A stretch of 64,000 nucleotides of DNA from Flavobacteriales bacterium. GTDB lineage: Bacteria; Bacteroidota; Bacteroidia; Flavobacteriales_F; PHOS-HE28. The notes under the pieces are model-generated. The model did not search any database, was not told the DNA's origin, and was given only the letters and a program-made list of their open reading frames with translations. How positions within the stretch are numbered: position 1 is the first letter of the stretch; each line of letters starts with the position of its first letter. Position numbers and translations under genes: made by a program. The stretch covers positions 111,768 through 175,767 of the forward strand of contig JAHDVX010000004.1 in assembly GCA_023382455.1 (NCBI GenBank). Reading direction: 5' to 3'. Positions 1 through 8,240 of the stretch are shown in pieces.

Positions 1-2021
1 TGTTCCTGGAAACCATCGAGAAGAAGCAGCTCGCCTTCGACCGCAAGAAGCTGCAGGACGCCGAATTGCTGGACATTTATGAGAAGCTGCTCCGCCCGCG
101 GCTGATCGAGGAGAAGATGCTGAGCATGCTGCGCCAAGGGCGGATCAGCAAATGGTTCAGCGGCATCGGGCAGGAAGCGGTGGCCGTGGGTTCCGCCTTG
201 GCCATGGAGGGCGATGAGTACATCCTGCCCATGCACCGCAACCTGGGCGTGTTCACCACGCGGGGCGTGCCCATGGCGCGGCTCTTCGGGCAGTTCCAAG
301 GCCATGCCAGCGGCTTCACCAAGGGCCGCGACCGCAGCTTCCACTTCGGCACGCAGGAGCATAAGATCGTGGGCATGATCAGCCACCTGGGCCCGCAAAT
401 GGGCGTGGCCGACGGCATCGCCCTGGCGCACAAACTGCGCAAGGAGCAGCAATGCACGCTGGTGTTCACCGGCGACGGCGCCACCAGCGAGGGCGACTTC
501 CACGAAAGCGTGAACACCGCCGCCGTGTGGGACCTGCCGGTGATCATCCTCGTGGAGAACAACGGCTACGGCCTGAGCACTCCCAGCAGCGAGCAGTTCC
601 GCTGCCGCTTCCTCAGCGACAAGGCCCTGGGCTACGGCATCGAAAGCCGCGTGGTGGCGGGCAACAACATCCTGGAGGTGGTGCACACGCTGCGCGAGGT
701 GGCGACGAGCATCCGCCGCCGTCCGCGCCCGGTGCTGGTGGAGTGCATGACCTTCCGCATGCGCGGCCACGAAGAGGCCAGCGGCACCAAGTACGTGCCC
801 AAGGAGCTGATGGAGGAGTGGGGGCGGAAGGACCCCGTGGCCAACTACGAGAACTGGCTGCTGGCACAGGGCATCCTGAGCGAGACCATGCGCGATGCCA
901 CGCACCACGCCATCAAGCAGGAAGTGGCCCAGGCCGTAGAGATCGCCTTCTCCGAGGAGCCGGTGAAGGCCGACCTGGCCACCGAACTGAACGACGTGTA
1001 CGCAAAGCCGATCGTGCACGGGGACCGCGGCCCGGCGCGCGTGGAAACCCCGGTGCAAGGCAAGGAGATGCGCTTCATCGACGGCATCACCGACGGCCTG
1101 CGCGAAAGCATGCGGCGATTCGACAACCTGGTGCTCATGGGCCAGGATATCGCCGAGTACGGCGGCGCCTTCAAGGTGACCGACGGCTTTGTGGCGGAGT
1201 TCGGCAAGGACCGGGTGCGCAACACGCCCCTGTGTGAGAGCGCCATCCTGGGCGTGGGGCTGGGGCTGAGCATCAACGGCATGAAGGCCATGGTGGAGAT
1301 GCAGTTCGCCGACTTCGTGAGCGAGGGTATGACGCAGATCTGCAACAACCTGGCGAAGACCCATTGGCGTTGGGGTCAGAACGCCGACGTGGTGGTGCGC
1401 ATGCCCACGGGCGCCGGCAGCGGCGCGGGGCCCTTCCACAGCCAGAGCAACGAGGCCTGGTTCTTCAAGACTCCCGGACTGAAGATCGTCTATCCGGCCT
1501 TCCCGAATGATGCGAAAGGCTTGCTGTGCGCGGCCTTCGAAGATCCCGACCCGGTGATGTACTTCGAGCACAAGAACCTGTACCGCAGCCTGCACGGCAA
1601 CGTGCGCGAAGGCTGGTTCACGCTGCCCATTGGGGAGGCCGCGCTGGTGCGGGAAGGCCGCGACCTCTCGGTGATCACCTACGGTATGGGCGTACACTGG
1701 GCCCTGGCTGCGGTGGAGGAGTTGGGCCTGGACGCGGACGTGATCGACCTGCGCAGCCTGCTGCCCTGGGACAAGGAGCGGGTGCTGGAAAGCGTGCGCA
1801 AGACCGGCAAGGCGCTGGTGCTGCACGAGGACACGCTCACGGGCGGTATCGGCGGCGAGATAAGCGCCACCATCATGGAGGAATGCTTCACCGACTTGGA
1901 TGCGCCGGTGATGCGCGTGGCTTCCATCGACACGCCCATCCCGTTCTCCCAAGAGCTGGAAGCGCAGTTCCTGCCCAAGCAAAGGCTGAAAGGGGCCTTG
2001 GAGAAGCTGGCCGCTTACTGA
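1..2021 (+). CDS. 2-oxoacid (2-oxoisovalerate-type) dehydrogenase E1, fused alpha and beta subunits, 5' end just outside window
   Basis: Thiamine-diphosphate enzyme that decarboxylates branched-chain or related 2-oxoacids as E1 of a dehydrogenase complex. The N-terminal half is E1-alpha-like: it has KWFSGIGQEA, the TPP motif GDGATSEGDF near nt 472-500 and the ENNGYG end of that motif. The C-terminal half, from about nt 1065 (RFIDGITDGL), is E1-beta-like with GQDIAEYGGAFKVT and the transketolase C-terminal domain. The frame is open to the first base: FLETIEKKQLAFDRKK precedes the first in-window start-like codon (TTG at 66), and related fused E1 proteins carry a similar N-terminal stretch. The first two bases are TG, so the true start may be an ATG one base outside the window. 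Fusion of the two subunits is common in Bacteroidota. The fusion is clear; substrate specificity is inferred. Confidence 0.88.
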   Translation, partial: FLETIEKKQLAFDRKKLQDAELLDIYEKLLRPRLIEEKMLSMLRQGRISKWFSGIGQEAVAVGSALAMEGDEYILPMHRNLGVFTTRGVPMARLFGQFQGHASGFTKGRDRSFHFGTQEHKIVGMISHLGPQMGVADGIALAHKLRKEQQCTLVFTGDGATSEGDFHESVNTAAVWDLPVIILVENNGYGLSTPSSEQFRCRFLSDKALGYGIESRVVAGNNILEVVHTLREVATSIRRRPRPVLVECMTFRMRGHEEASGTKYVPKELMEEWGRKDPVANYENWLLAQGILSETMRDATHHAIKQEVAQAVEIAFSEEPVKADLATELNDVYAKPIVHGDRGPARVETPVQGKEMRFIDGITDGLRESMRRFDNLVLMGQDIAEYGGAFKVTDGFVAEFGKDRVRNTPLCESAILGVGLGLSINGMKAMVEMQFADFVSEGMTQICNNLAKTHWRWGQNADVVVRMPTGAGSGAGPFHSQSNEAWFFKTPGLKIVYPAFPNDAKGLLCAAFEDPDPVMYFEHKNLYRSLHGNVREGWFTLPIGEAALVREGRDLSVITYGMGVHWALAAVEELGLDADVIDLRSLLPWDKERVLESVRKTGKALVLHEDTLTGGIGGEISATIMEECFTDLDAPVMRVASIDTPIPFSQELEAQFLPKQRLKGALEKLAAY

Positions 2022-2039
2022 AATCGCCCCCCAAAGGGT

Positions 2040-3359
2040 TCAGCGGAGGAACCGTCCCACGGCGATGCCTTCGGGGCCGATCAGCCTCAAGGCATACGAA
2101 CCCGGCTTTAAGGCCCGTACATCAACCTTGTGCCCGTTGGATGCCGGTATGATCCCCGCCATCACTACCGCGCCGCGGGTATCAATGACCTCATAATTCC
2201 GGGCCGTTTGGCCGGCAGGCAAGTAAATGAGGTCGCTGGTGGGATTAGGCCACAGGTTCAGGCCCGCAACTGGCTGTTCCCGGATGCCTGTTCCGGAGTT
2301 GCTGCCGATGCAGAAATTGTCCACGTACACGGTTTCATCGCCGGAGAAATACTCAAGCTGCACCTTGATCTCCGCGACTTCCTGAAGAAGGGAGGTCCAA
2401 TCACCCGTTTCCACTGTCCAGGCCGCTTCCTCAATGGGCAGGGTCCAATGGGTCCAGGCATTCTTCGCCGCCTGCACCTGGTCATTCGCGACATTAATAG
2501 TGGCGGCGCCACCCGCGCCTGAAATCCTGACGGCAAAAGGCCTTTCACTCTGTGACGTGGCACTGGTCTGCACCATGATGTCCAGATCGATGGTGCCGGT
2601 ACCGTCCACCGCGCTCCAATCGCCGCGGAACTTGGGCGGAGCCATGCCGATGCCCAGCACGCCGGATTCATCACCTATCCGCAATGCATTCGGCAGGACG
2701 CCTTGCGCGGTATCCACATCGGCGGAAGAAACATTCAAGAATCCCCATCCGTCCAGGTTGTCAGGCAGGTCGAATGTGGAACAGACCTGGGGTGTGCCCA
2801 AGGCACCATGAGCGGGGGAAAAGCTCAAGCCGATGTTGTCCATCAGCACGTACTCATCGCCTGCAATGAACTCAGCCCGGATCCGGATCAAGGTCACATC
2901 GGCCAATAAATCCCCCCAATTGCCGGAGGTGACGGTCCATGCCGCGGGATCGATCGGCACGGCGATCCTTTGCCATTGGTTCATCGCAGGCACAAAATCC
3001 GGAAGCGCCGTGGCGGAACCACCCGGGCCGTTCAACTGGATCAGGAATGGATCTCCGGTGATCAGGTCCGGGTCGGAACTGATGGGCTTGAGGTCGTAAG
3101 TGATCGAATCCGTCAATGTGGCGCCGCTCCAATCCCCGATCAAGGAGAACGGGGTGATCAGCATCACCATGTCGCCCGTGGCATCATCGTTCACTTGCAG
3201 GCATTGACCGGGAAGCCCATCGGTGGTGTTCAGCTCAAAATCTCCGTCACCTTCGGAATACCATTGAGTGATTACATCGTCCTCAAAATCATAGAATACT
3301 TGCCCTTGGGCTGACAGGCTGATGAACAAGGTTGAGAGCAATAGTGTAAGCAAGCGCAT
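2040..3359 (-). CDS. Secreted protein with two laminin-B-like domains and T9SS type A sorting domain
   Basis: A 439-residue exported protein of unknown role. The start at 3359 is chosen because MRLLTLLLSTLFISLSAQGQ is a good signal peptide and a promoter lies just upstream; the open frame continues further but without a plausible N-terminus. Two repeats of about 165 residues follow. Both carry the pattern GDWS, a long beta-rich stretch, WTVxxGxW, then L/IRxxxEFxxGDExxxxDN, which resembles laminin B (domain IV) modules. The C-terminus (LWPNPTSDLIYL ... GSYALRLI) is a Por-secretion type A sorting signal, so the protein should cross the outer membrane through T9SS and be anchored or released. 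It is convergent with the E1 gene 18 bp away. The domain assignment is by pattern only. Confidence 0.72.
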   Translation of the reverse strand: MRLLTLLLSTLFISLSAQGQVFYDFEDDVITQWYSEGDGDFELNTTDGLPGQCLQVNDDATGDMVMLITPFSLIGDWSGATLTDSITYDLKPISSDPDLITGDPFLIQLNGPGGSATALPDFVPAMNQWQRIAVPIDPAAWTVTSGNWGDLLADVTLIRIRAEFIAGDEYVLMDNIGLSFSPAHGALGTPQVCSTFDLPDNLDGWGFLNVSSADVDTAQGVLPNALRIGDESGVLGIGMAPPKFRGDWSAVDGTGTIDLDIMVQTSATSQSERPFAVRISGAGGAATINVANDQVQAAKNAWTHWTLPIEEAAWTVETGDWTSLLQEVAEIKVQLEYFSGDETVYVDNFCIGSNSGTGIREQPVAGLNLWPNPTSDLIYLPAGQTARNYEVIDTRGAVVMAGIIPASNGHKVDVRALKPGSYALRLIGPEGIAVGRFLR

Positions 3360-3377
3360 GGCGATCTGTATTTCAGT

Positions 3378-3407
3378 CAAAATTAGAGCCTTGCCAATGA
3401 TCGGCAA
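3378..3407 (-). promoter_or_regulatory. Bacteroidetes-type promoter (-33 TTG, 19 bp, -7 TAATTTTG) for the laminin-B-like gene
   Basis: On the minus strand TTG (3407-3405) is followed after 19 bases by TAATTTTG (3385-3378), a full match to TAnnTTTG. Eighteen bases separate it from the ATG at 3359, which gives a very short leader. Confidence 0.6.
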
Positions 3408-3583
3408 TACCAAGATCGGGGGACTCCCTCCTCCAATGCGGATCTGGATCTCATGGAAAGAACGATCACATAAATGGCCGATCCCCTTTGGTTTGGCCGC
3501 TCCAACATCGCTGCATAAGCAGGGCCGGATGCCACCGTAACTAACCGAGTTTTGAAGGAACGGGTTGCCAATGGCGAATACGA

Positions 3584-4357
3584 TCAATCCACCGTGGCCA
3601 GGAGTTCCCGGGCGGCTTGGTTGAAAGCCTCCGGGGCCTCCAGACAGGAGAGATGCCCGACCCCGGGGATCACCATCAGCTTCGCGTTGGGAAGGCGGGC
3701 GGCCATGGCCTCGCTCTCGGCCGGTGCCATCAGCCTGTCCCCATTACCGGTGACCACCAAGGCGGGCACCTTGATCCGGTGCAGCAGCCCCATGCGGTCG
3801 GGGCGTACGGCCATGCCACGTGAGGAGGCGGCCACCCCCGCGGGATCCTGCCGCCCGATCATGGCCTCCATGAACTTGATCAGCTGCGGTTGCGCCTTCC
3901 GTGTCTGGTCCGACAGCAGCGGCTGCACCAGGATGGGGGCCAGCGCGGTCATGCCTTCTTCAAGGGCTCGGCGGGCAACGGTCTCCCGGGTCTTCTTGGC
4001 GTCGTCGGCATCGGCCACCGCCCGTGTGTTGCACAAGATCAGGCCGGTCAAGCGCTCCGGGAACAGCTCCGCGAAGGCCAAGGCCACATAGCCGCCCATG
4101 GACAGGCCACCGATCACCGCACGATCCAGGCCGAGCCGGTCCAGCAGGTGCGCCACGTCGCGGGCGTGCTGCTCCATGGTCACCGCCCGGCGGGCCTCCG
4201 GGCTTTTCCCGAACCCCCGCAGGTCCGGCGCGATCACCCGGGCCACATCACGCAGGCCGCCCAATTGGTGGTGCCACAGCGTGTGGTCCAGCGGAAATCC
4301 GTGGATCAGCACCAAGGGCATGCCGTGCCCGGCCTCGGCGTGGTATAGCTTCTTCAT
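3584..4357 (-). CDS. Alpha/beta-fold hydrolase
   Basis: A 257-residue cytoplasmic hydrolase of the broad family that includes 3-oxoadipate enol-lactonases and esterases. The nucleophile elbow is GLSMGG with Ser86. Asp207 in GNGDRLM and His235 in GVGHLS complete the triad, and LIHGFPLD near residue 17 supplies the oxyanion-hole HG. The ATG at 4357 (MKKLYHAEAG) is preferred; the codon three residues upstream is TTG. No pathway genes lie nearby, so the substrate is unknown. The 5' end of the longer frame of the downstream secreted gene overlaps this gene's stop, which supports the shorter start chosen for that gene. Confidence 0.85.
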   Translation of the reverse strand: MKKLYHAEAGHGMPLVLIHGFPLDHTLWHHQLGGLRDVARVIAPDLRGFGKSPEARRAVTMEQHARDVAHLLDRLGLDRAVIGGLSMGGYVALAFAELFPERLTGLILCNTRAVADADDAKKTRETVARRALEEGMTALAPILVQPLLSDQTRKAQPQLIKFMEAMIGRQDPAGVAASSRGMAVRPDRMGLLHRIKVPALVVTGNGDRLMAPAESEAMAARLPNAKLMVIPGVGHLSCLEAPEAFNQAARELLATVD

Positions 4358-4363
4358 CGTCCG

Positions 4364-4371
4364 CAAAGTTC
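4364..4371 (-). promoter_or_regulatory. Variant -7 element GAACTTTG upstream of the alpha/beta hydrolase
   Basis: GAACTTTG differs from TAnnTTTG only at the first base and ends 6 bases before the ATG at 4357, so any transcript would be nearly leaderless. The same 8-mer precedes the genes starting at 36098 and 60401. Confidence 0.4.
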
Positions 4372-4415
4372 GGCGGACCCGCGCTTTTGCGTTGGATCCG
4401 TTGGAACAGGTCCGG

Positions 4416-4763
4416 TCATTTCGCCAACAGCACCCCGCGCAGCACCACGGCCTGGTTATGCTCCTCGTCCTTGGCGCTGTACACCAGGGTCAGCCGTTGC
4501 TTCTTGGCCAGGTCGCGGATGTGCTTCAACAGCTCGGGTTGGCCGTGCAGCTCCTGCTCGTAGCGCTTCTTGAACTCGAGGTATTTCGGCGGTTCATGCC
4601 CGAACCATTTTCGCAACTCGTTGCTCGGCCCGATCTCCTTCAGCCACTCGTCCACATGCGCCTCTTCCTTGCTGATGCCGCGCGGCCAAAGCCGGTCCAC
4701 CAGAATGCGGTATCCATCATCCTTGGCCGGTGCCTCATAAACGCGTTTGATGCGGATGTCCAT
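4416..4763 (-). CDS. DUF488 family protein (YeaO-like)
   Basis: A 115-residue protein of the DUF488 family, whose biochemical function is not established. It is full length and begins MDIRIKRVYEAP. It shows the family pattern: VDRLWPRGISKE near residue 23, WFGHEPPKYLEFKKRYEQEL in the middle, and TLVYSAKDEEHNQAVVL near the end. It has no signal peptide. It lies between the hydrolase gene and a small secreted-protein gene, all on the minus strand but with gaps of 49-87 bp, so co-transcription is only possible. The family is recognised with good confidence; the role is unknown. Confidence 0.85.
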   Translation of the reverse strand: MDIRIKRVYEAPAKDDGYRILVDRLWPRGISKEEAHVDEWLKEIGPSNELRKWFGHEPPKYLEFKKRYEQELHGQPELLKHIRDLAKKQRLTLVYSAKDEEHNQAVVLRGVLLAK

Positions 4764-4778
4764 CGTCGTGATCGTTGT

Positions 4779-4806
4779 CCGCTGAACCCTGTTTGCTGTT
4801 CAGCGG
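4779..4806. repeat. 9-bp inverted repeat in the intergenic gap
   Basis: CCGCTGAAC and GTTCAGCGG form a perfect 9-bp stem around a 10-base loop between two minus-strand genes. There is no T-run on either side, so it could be an mRNA hairpin or an operator rather than a classical terminator. Confidence 0.4.
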
Positions 4807-4850
4807 GAGGGGAACAACTGCGGACAGCCCTTGGTTCTGGCCCGGCCGGA

Positions 4851-5243
4851 TCAGTGGTTATTGATGATGATCACCGGTGTGTTCTGGATGTGCTTGGCCG
4901 ACCGGGATGCGAAGCGGAGGTTTTTCTCCCCTTTCTTCTCCTTGATCTTGTACACCGTTGCCATGGGTCCGGATGGTGTGGTGCCCGGCGCCGCGATCTG
5001 CAGGTTCTTGCGCTCAATGTCCGGCGTGGTGCCGTCAGCGAAACGGATCACCACCTTGGCGAAATCGAAAGCGATGTCCTTGGCCGTTACACTGGTCGCC
5101 GGTTCGGCATTGATGGTCTGGCCGTTCACGACCAGGGTGAACAGGTCGCCGTCCTCCGAGTAGATGGTGAGGTCGTGGTTGATCTGGGCTGACGCGAACA
5201 AGGTGGCGGTCAGGAACGCTAGCAGGCAGAGGAGCTTCTTCAT
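4851..5243 (-). CDS. Small secreted protein, related to the N-terminal part of DUF4476-type proteins
   Basis: A 130-residue protein with a clear signal peptide (MKKLLCLLAFLTATLFASAQ). The mature part begins with a short beta-rich module, LTIYSEDGDLFTLVVNGQTIN, resembling the region that precedes DUF4476 in other Bacteroidota secreted proteins. A basic stretch (KIKEKKGEKNLRFASRSAK) and an NTPVIIINNH tail follow. No catalytic motif, lipobox or T9SS domain is visible, so it is probably periplasmic. The function is unknown; the DUF4476 relation is an impression from sequence pattern only. Confidence 0.65.
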   Translation of the reverse strand: MKKLLCLLAFLTATLFASAQINHDLTIYSEDGDLFTLVVNGQTINAEPATSVTAKDIAFDFAKVVIRFADGTTPDIERKNLQIAAPGTTPSGPMATVYKIKEKKGEKNLRFASRSAKHIQNTPVIIINNH

Positions 5244-5288
5244 GGGTTCGGTTGTTGGGGAGGGGGGGACAAGAATAAGCAGGTCTGT

Positions 5289-5555
5289 TCAACCGTTCCG
5301 ATGGCTGGGCCTGAAGGCGTAGAGGCGCAACAGCCCGCACTGGCCGCACCGGAAGGCCGTGATGGGGAAGGAGAGCTTCCCGGAGAGCTTCACGCCCCGG
5401 GTTAGGCTTTCCACCGGCTGGCCTTCCACCCAGGCCGACTGGTTCGATCCAAACATGTTCAGGTCATCCGGCATGAAACCGGGCGTCATTTCGGTGCTGC
5501 AGTCCGGGCACTTCGGAACGGCGGGTACAGGGTAACGGGATCGTTCAGCGCTCAT
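5289..5555 (-). CDS. Zinc-ribbon protein, PF20097-like
   Basis: An 88-residue protein with two Cys pairs, CPDC near residue 16 and CGQC near residue 71, as in a split zinc ribbon. The centre contains SAWVEG and [14 protein letters not shown], a pattern seen in small domains annotated as DUF6487-type. The start ([10 protein letters not shown]) at 5555 is chosen because it overlaps the upstream stop as ATGA (5552-5555). This makes it the second gene of a pair with the SUI1-like factor and implies translational coupling. The function is unknown. Confidence 0.7.
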   Translation of the reverse strand: MSAERSRYPVPAVPKCPDCSTEMTPGFMPDDLNMFGSNQSAWVEGQPVESLTRGVKLSGKLSFPITAFRCGQCGLLRLYAFRPSHRNG

Positions 5556-5884
5556 CCTCCTGCTTTCTTGGCTTTGTATCCTTTTTCGTTCAGCAGGGCC
5601 AACACCTTGTCGCGGTGGTCGCCTTGCAACAAGATCACGCCATCCTTGGTGTTGCCGCCCACTCCACACTTGCTTTTCAGCGTGCGGCCCAGGTCATCCA
5701 GGTCGGCCGGCTTGCCCACGAAGCCCACGATGCGCGTCACGGTCTTGTTGCCGCCCAGCCGGTCCAGGTGGATGCGGAGGTCCTGCTGCTGCGGGGGCAG
5801 CGTGGCGGGCTCCCGCTCCGTGCCGATGTTCTTGTTGGTGCTGTACACCAGGCCGCCAAGGCCGCTCAACGGTCGTTTCTTCAT
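5552..5884 (-). CDS. SUI1/eIF1-like translation initiation factor (YciH type)
   Basis: A 110-residue protein with a C-terminal SUI1 fold. The region [20 protein letters not shown], followed by [34 protein letters not shown], is the standard core of bacterial eIF1 homologues, which bind the small ribosomal subunit and influence start-site choice. The N-terminus ([16 protein letters not shown]) matches the usual start, so 5884 is preferred over a longer frame that runs into the intergenic region. It is coupled to the zinc-ribbon gene by an ATGA overlap. Confidence 0.88.
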   Translation of the reverse strand: MKKRPLSGLGGLVYSTNKNIGTEREPATLPPQQQDLRIHLDRLGGNKTVTRIVGFVGKPADLDDLGRTLKSKCGVGGNTKDGVILLQGDHRDKVLALLNEKGYKAKKAGG

Positions 5885-5925
5885 GGTTGCATCGGGCAGA
5901 CAGGACCACCTTGCGGTCGGGGACT

Positions 5926-6351
5926 TCAACCGAAGGTGATCTCCAAGTGGATCTTGGCCCCGGTCAACAGGCGGCTCACCGGGCATTTGGCCTTGGCATC
6001 CTCAGCGATCGTGCGGAAGGTGGCCTCGTCGATGCCGGGCACCTTGCCGTGGATCTTCAGATGGATGTCGGTGATGGTGGGCAGTCCGCCCGCTTCACCC
6101 AGCACCACGCGGGCCTCGGTGTCCAGTTGCTCCGGTGTGTGCCCGGCCTTGGTCAGCAGGCCGGAGGTCATCATGGCGAAGCAGCCGGCGTGGGCGGCGC
6201 CAATCAGTTCCTCGGGGTTGGTGCCCTTGGCGTTCTCAAAACGGGTGAGGAAGGTGTAGGGGCTGCTGGCCAACGCGCCGCTGGGGATGCTCATGGAGCC
6301 CGATCCCTCCTTCAACGTGCCTTTCCACTGTGCTTTCGATGTGCGTTCCAT
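5926..6351 (-). CDS. OsmC family peroxiredoxin
   Basis: A 141-residue OsmC/Ohr-type thiol peroxidase that reduces organic hydroperoxides. Both redox cysteines are present: Cys57 in [10 protein letters not shown] and Cys123 in AKCPVSRLL. The conserved [11 protein letters not shown] precedes the first. The start at 6351 (MERTSKAQW) is the family N-terminus; the open frame continues upstream without similarity. The gene is 41 bp upstream of the SUI1-like gene on the same strand. The length is normal for OsmC. Confidence 0.9.
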   Translation of the reverse strand: MERTSKAQWKGTLKEGSGSMSIPSGALASSPYTFLTRFENAKGTNPEELIGAAHAGCFAMMTSGLLTKAGHTPEQLDTEARVVLGEAGGLPTITDIHLKIHGKVPGIDEATFRTIAEDAKAKCPVSRLLTGAKIHLEITFG

Positions 6352-6560
6352 ATTGGATCCTTGTTTGTGCAGGTAACGTTCGGGGGTAAAGTTCGGTTCG
6401 CCGATCGGAATGCCCATGGTCGTGCCGGAATTCCGGATCCAGCCGTGCCGGGGCAGAAGTGAAAGCCTCCCGCATCACCGGGGTTTCGCTGTCACCTTCG
6501 GGAGGAGCAGGCCATGGCTGATCGCTCCGGCCATGGATGGTGCCGCTGTTCCGGTGGTCC

Positions 6561-6568
6561 TACCTTTG
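6561..6568 (+). promoter_or_regulatory. -7 element TACCTTTG of the kdnA promoter
   Basis: A full TAnnTTTG match 20 bases upstream of the ATG at 6589. No clear -33 TTG is present at the expected spacing. Confidence 0.5.
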
Positions 6569-6588
6569 GCGCTCAAAATCCAATAAGA

Positions 6589-7794
6589 ATGCCCGGTACG
6601 GAACTGTTCGGCGACGAGGAACGCAAGGAGGTGATGGACGTCCTGGAAACGGGCGTGCTCTTCCGCTACAACCACGATGCGCAGCGTAAGGGCCACTGGA
6701 AGGCCAAGGCATTCGAGGCGGAGATCGCGAAGTTCACCGGGGCCAAGCACGCCCTGGGCGTCAGCAGTGGCAGCACCGCCGTAAGCACCATGCTCGCGGC
6801 ATGCGGCGTGGGCTACGGCGACCACGTGATCGTGCCTCCCTTCACCTTCATCGCCACCATCGAAAGCGTGCTGCTGGCCGGTGCCATCCCCGTCTTTGCC
6901 GAGATCGACGAGACGCTCTGCCTCAGCGCCGAGGGCATCCGCAACGCCATCACGCCCAAGACCAAGGCCGTGCTGCTGGTGCACATGTGCGGCGCCGCCG
7001 CCGACCTGGACGGCATCCTGGCCGTGTGCAAGGAGAAGAACGTGATGCTGATCGAGGACACCGCGCAGGCCTTGGGCGCCACTTACAAGGGCAAGCACCT
7101 CGGCCTCTACGGCAAGATGGGCAGCTTCAGCTTCGACTTCTTCAAGATCAACACCTGCGGCGAAGGCGGCGTGGTGATCACCAACGACGACCACCTGGCC
7201 ACCACCGCGGAACACTTCAGTGACCACGGCCACAGCCACGAGGGCGATAACCGGGGCATGGAGCCGCACTACATCCTGGGCACCAACTATCGCCTGGGCG
7301 AGATCAACGCCGCCATCGGCCTGGCCCAGGCGCGGAAGCTGCCCTACATCCTGCAGCAGCAGCGCAAGCACAAGGCCATCATCCAGGAACGCCTCTCGAA
7401 GATCCCCGGCCTCGGCTTCCGCAAGCAATGCGACGATGCGGGCGACAGCGCCACCTTCTTCCACATGCTCTTCCCCAGCGAGGCCGTGGCGCGCGCGGCG
7501 AACAAGGCCATGGGCGAGGCCGGCGTGGGCGGGGCGTATTGGTACGACAACATGTACCACTACATCAAGCAGTGGAACCAGCTGAAGGACCTGAAGATGC
7601 CCTTCCGCACCGTGGCCCACGAGCTCGGCCTGCCGCAAGACCTCAAGACACTGAAGTTCCCCAAGAGCGATGCCGTGCTCAGCCGCCTCATCAGCTTCAA
7701 CATCCGCGTCACATGGACCGAGGCGGAGCTGAACACCTACTTGGACAAGGTGGAAGGGGCGGTGAAGAAGGCGATGCAGGTCGTTTCCGCCTAA
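6589..7794 (+). CDS. kdnA: Probable 8-amino-3,8-dideoxy-manno-octulosonate transaminase (DegT/DnrJ/EryC1 family)
   Basis: A 401-residue PLP-dependent sugar aminotransferase. Family marks are SSGSTAVST (phosphate binding), LIEDTAQALGATYKG, and FDFFKINTCGEGGVV with the Schiff-base lysine at 186. Its likely partner, a KdnB-type iron alcohol dehydrogenase, starts 1.6 kb downstream on the same strand. In Shewanella, KdnB oxidises C8 of Kdo and KdnA transaminates it to 8-amino-Kdo for the lipopolysaccharide core. The assignment rests on that pairing and on overall resemblance; other DegT sugar transaminases are the alternative. The start MPGTELFGDEE at 6589 follows a TACCTTTG element. Its 3' end runs straight into a REP-like island. 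Confidence 0.78.
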   Translation: MPGTELFGDEERKEVMDVLETGVLFRYNHDAQRKGHWKAKAFEAEIAKFTGAKHALGVSSGSTAVSTMLAACGVGYGDHVIVPPFTFIATIESVLLAGAIPVFAEIDETLCLSAEGIRNAITPKTKAVLLVHMCGAAADLDGILAVCKEKNVMLIEDTAQALGATYKGKHLGLYGKMGSFSFDFFKINTCGEGGVVITNDDHLATTAEHFSDHGHSHEGDNRGMEPHYILGTNYRLGEINAAIGLAQARKLPYILQQQRKHKAIIQERLSKIPGLGFRKQCDDAGDSATFFHMLFPSEAVARAANKAMGEAGVGGAYWYDNMYHYIKQWNQLKDLKMPFRTVAHELGLPQDLKTLKFPKSDAVLSRLISFNIRVTWTEAELNTYLDKVEGAVKKAMQVVSA

Positions 7795-7799
7795 GTAAT

Positions 7800-7816
7800 C
7801 CTGAGCCTGTCGAAGG
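7800..7816. repeat. REP-like word CCTGAGCCTGTCGAAGG
   Basis: It lies 5 bases after the kdnA stop. From memory, this word and its complement CCTTCGACAGGCTCAGG recur as dispersed repeats between genes in many bacterial genomes. Only one copy was seen here. Confidence 0.45.
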
Positions 7817-8030
7817 ATTGGGCGCCACCCCGCCCGCGCACAAGGCGGCACACGGGCCGGGCTATCCGCTTTGGCCGGTTTGCCGGTGCTGGCGCTGCTG
7901 CTGCTGCGGGGGCTTCCTGCACGCCTTCGCAGGGCTACGGCGGCGCAAGGGGTCGCCTCCTCGCTGGCGCGTTGCCACGCACCGCCTGCACCGGGCCGCC
8001 GCTGCTATCCCTGGCGCGGAACACCCGCTG
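7817..8030. other. Non-coding GC-rich spacer between kdnA and the palindrome cluster
   Basis: About 210 bp without a credible gene. Its translations in every frame are Arg/Pro/Ala-rich. It contains CTG/GCG-rich runs and may be the body of a lineage-specific repeat linked to the REP-like palindromes that follow. Confidence 0.4.
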
Positions 8031-8217
8031 CGACCCCTTCGGGGTCGGAATGCATCCATCGCGCGATCCCGCGCTTCATGCTGCGACCCCTTCGGGGTCG
8101 AATACAGCATCTGCCGAACGGTGGGGACATGGTTCACATCACCGCTCGCGCGGACCCCGACGGGGTCCAAGCCTGTTGCATTTGCATCACCAAGGTCCAT
8201 CGACCCTGAAGGGGTCG
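8031..8217. repeat. Cluster of four REP-like palindromes (GACCCC-nnn-GGGGTC)
   Basis: Units lie at 8031-8047 and 8084-8100 (both CGACCCCTTCGGGGTCG), 8152-8168 (GGACCCCGACGGGGTCC) and 8201-8217 (CGACCCTGAAGGGGTCG, with one G:T pair). The flank ACACCCGCTGC before unit 1 reappears inverted after unit 4 as TAGCGGGTGT. Units 1 and 4 therefore form a head-to-head pair, as in bacterial BIMEs. The cluster ends 24 bp from the stop of a REP-associated transposase gene. Confidence 0.75.
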
Positions 8218-8240
8218 TAGCGGGTGTTGCTGCCGGCCGA

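Noticed and set aside
6475..7851. 458-codon minus-strand frame opposite kdnA
   Set aside because: Antisense shadow of the transaminase; no recognisable domain.
8031..8217. Possible CRISPR array
   Set aside because: The four repeated units are short palindromes with unequal spacing and mixed orientation, beside a RAYT gene and without cas genes, so REP-like elements explain them better.
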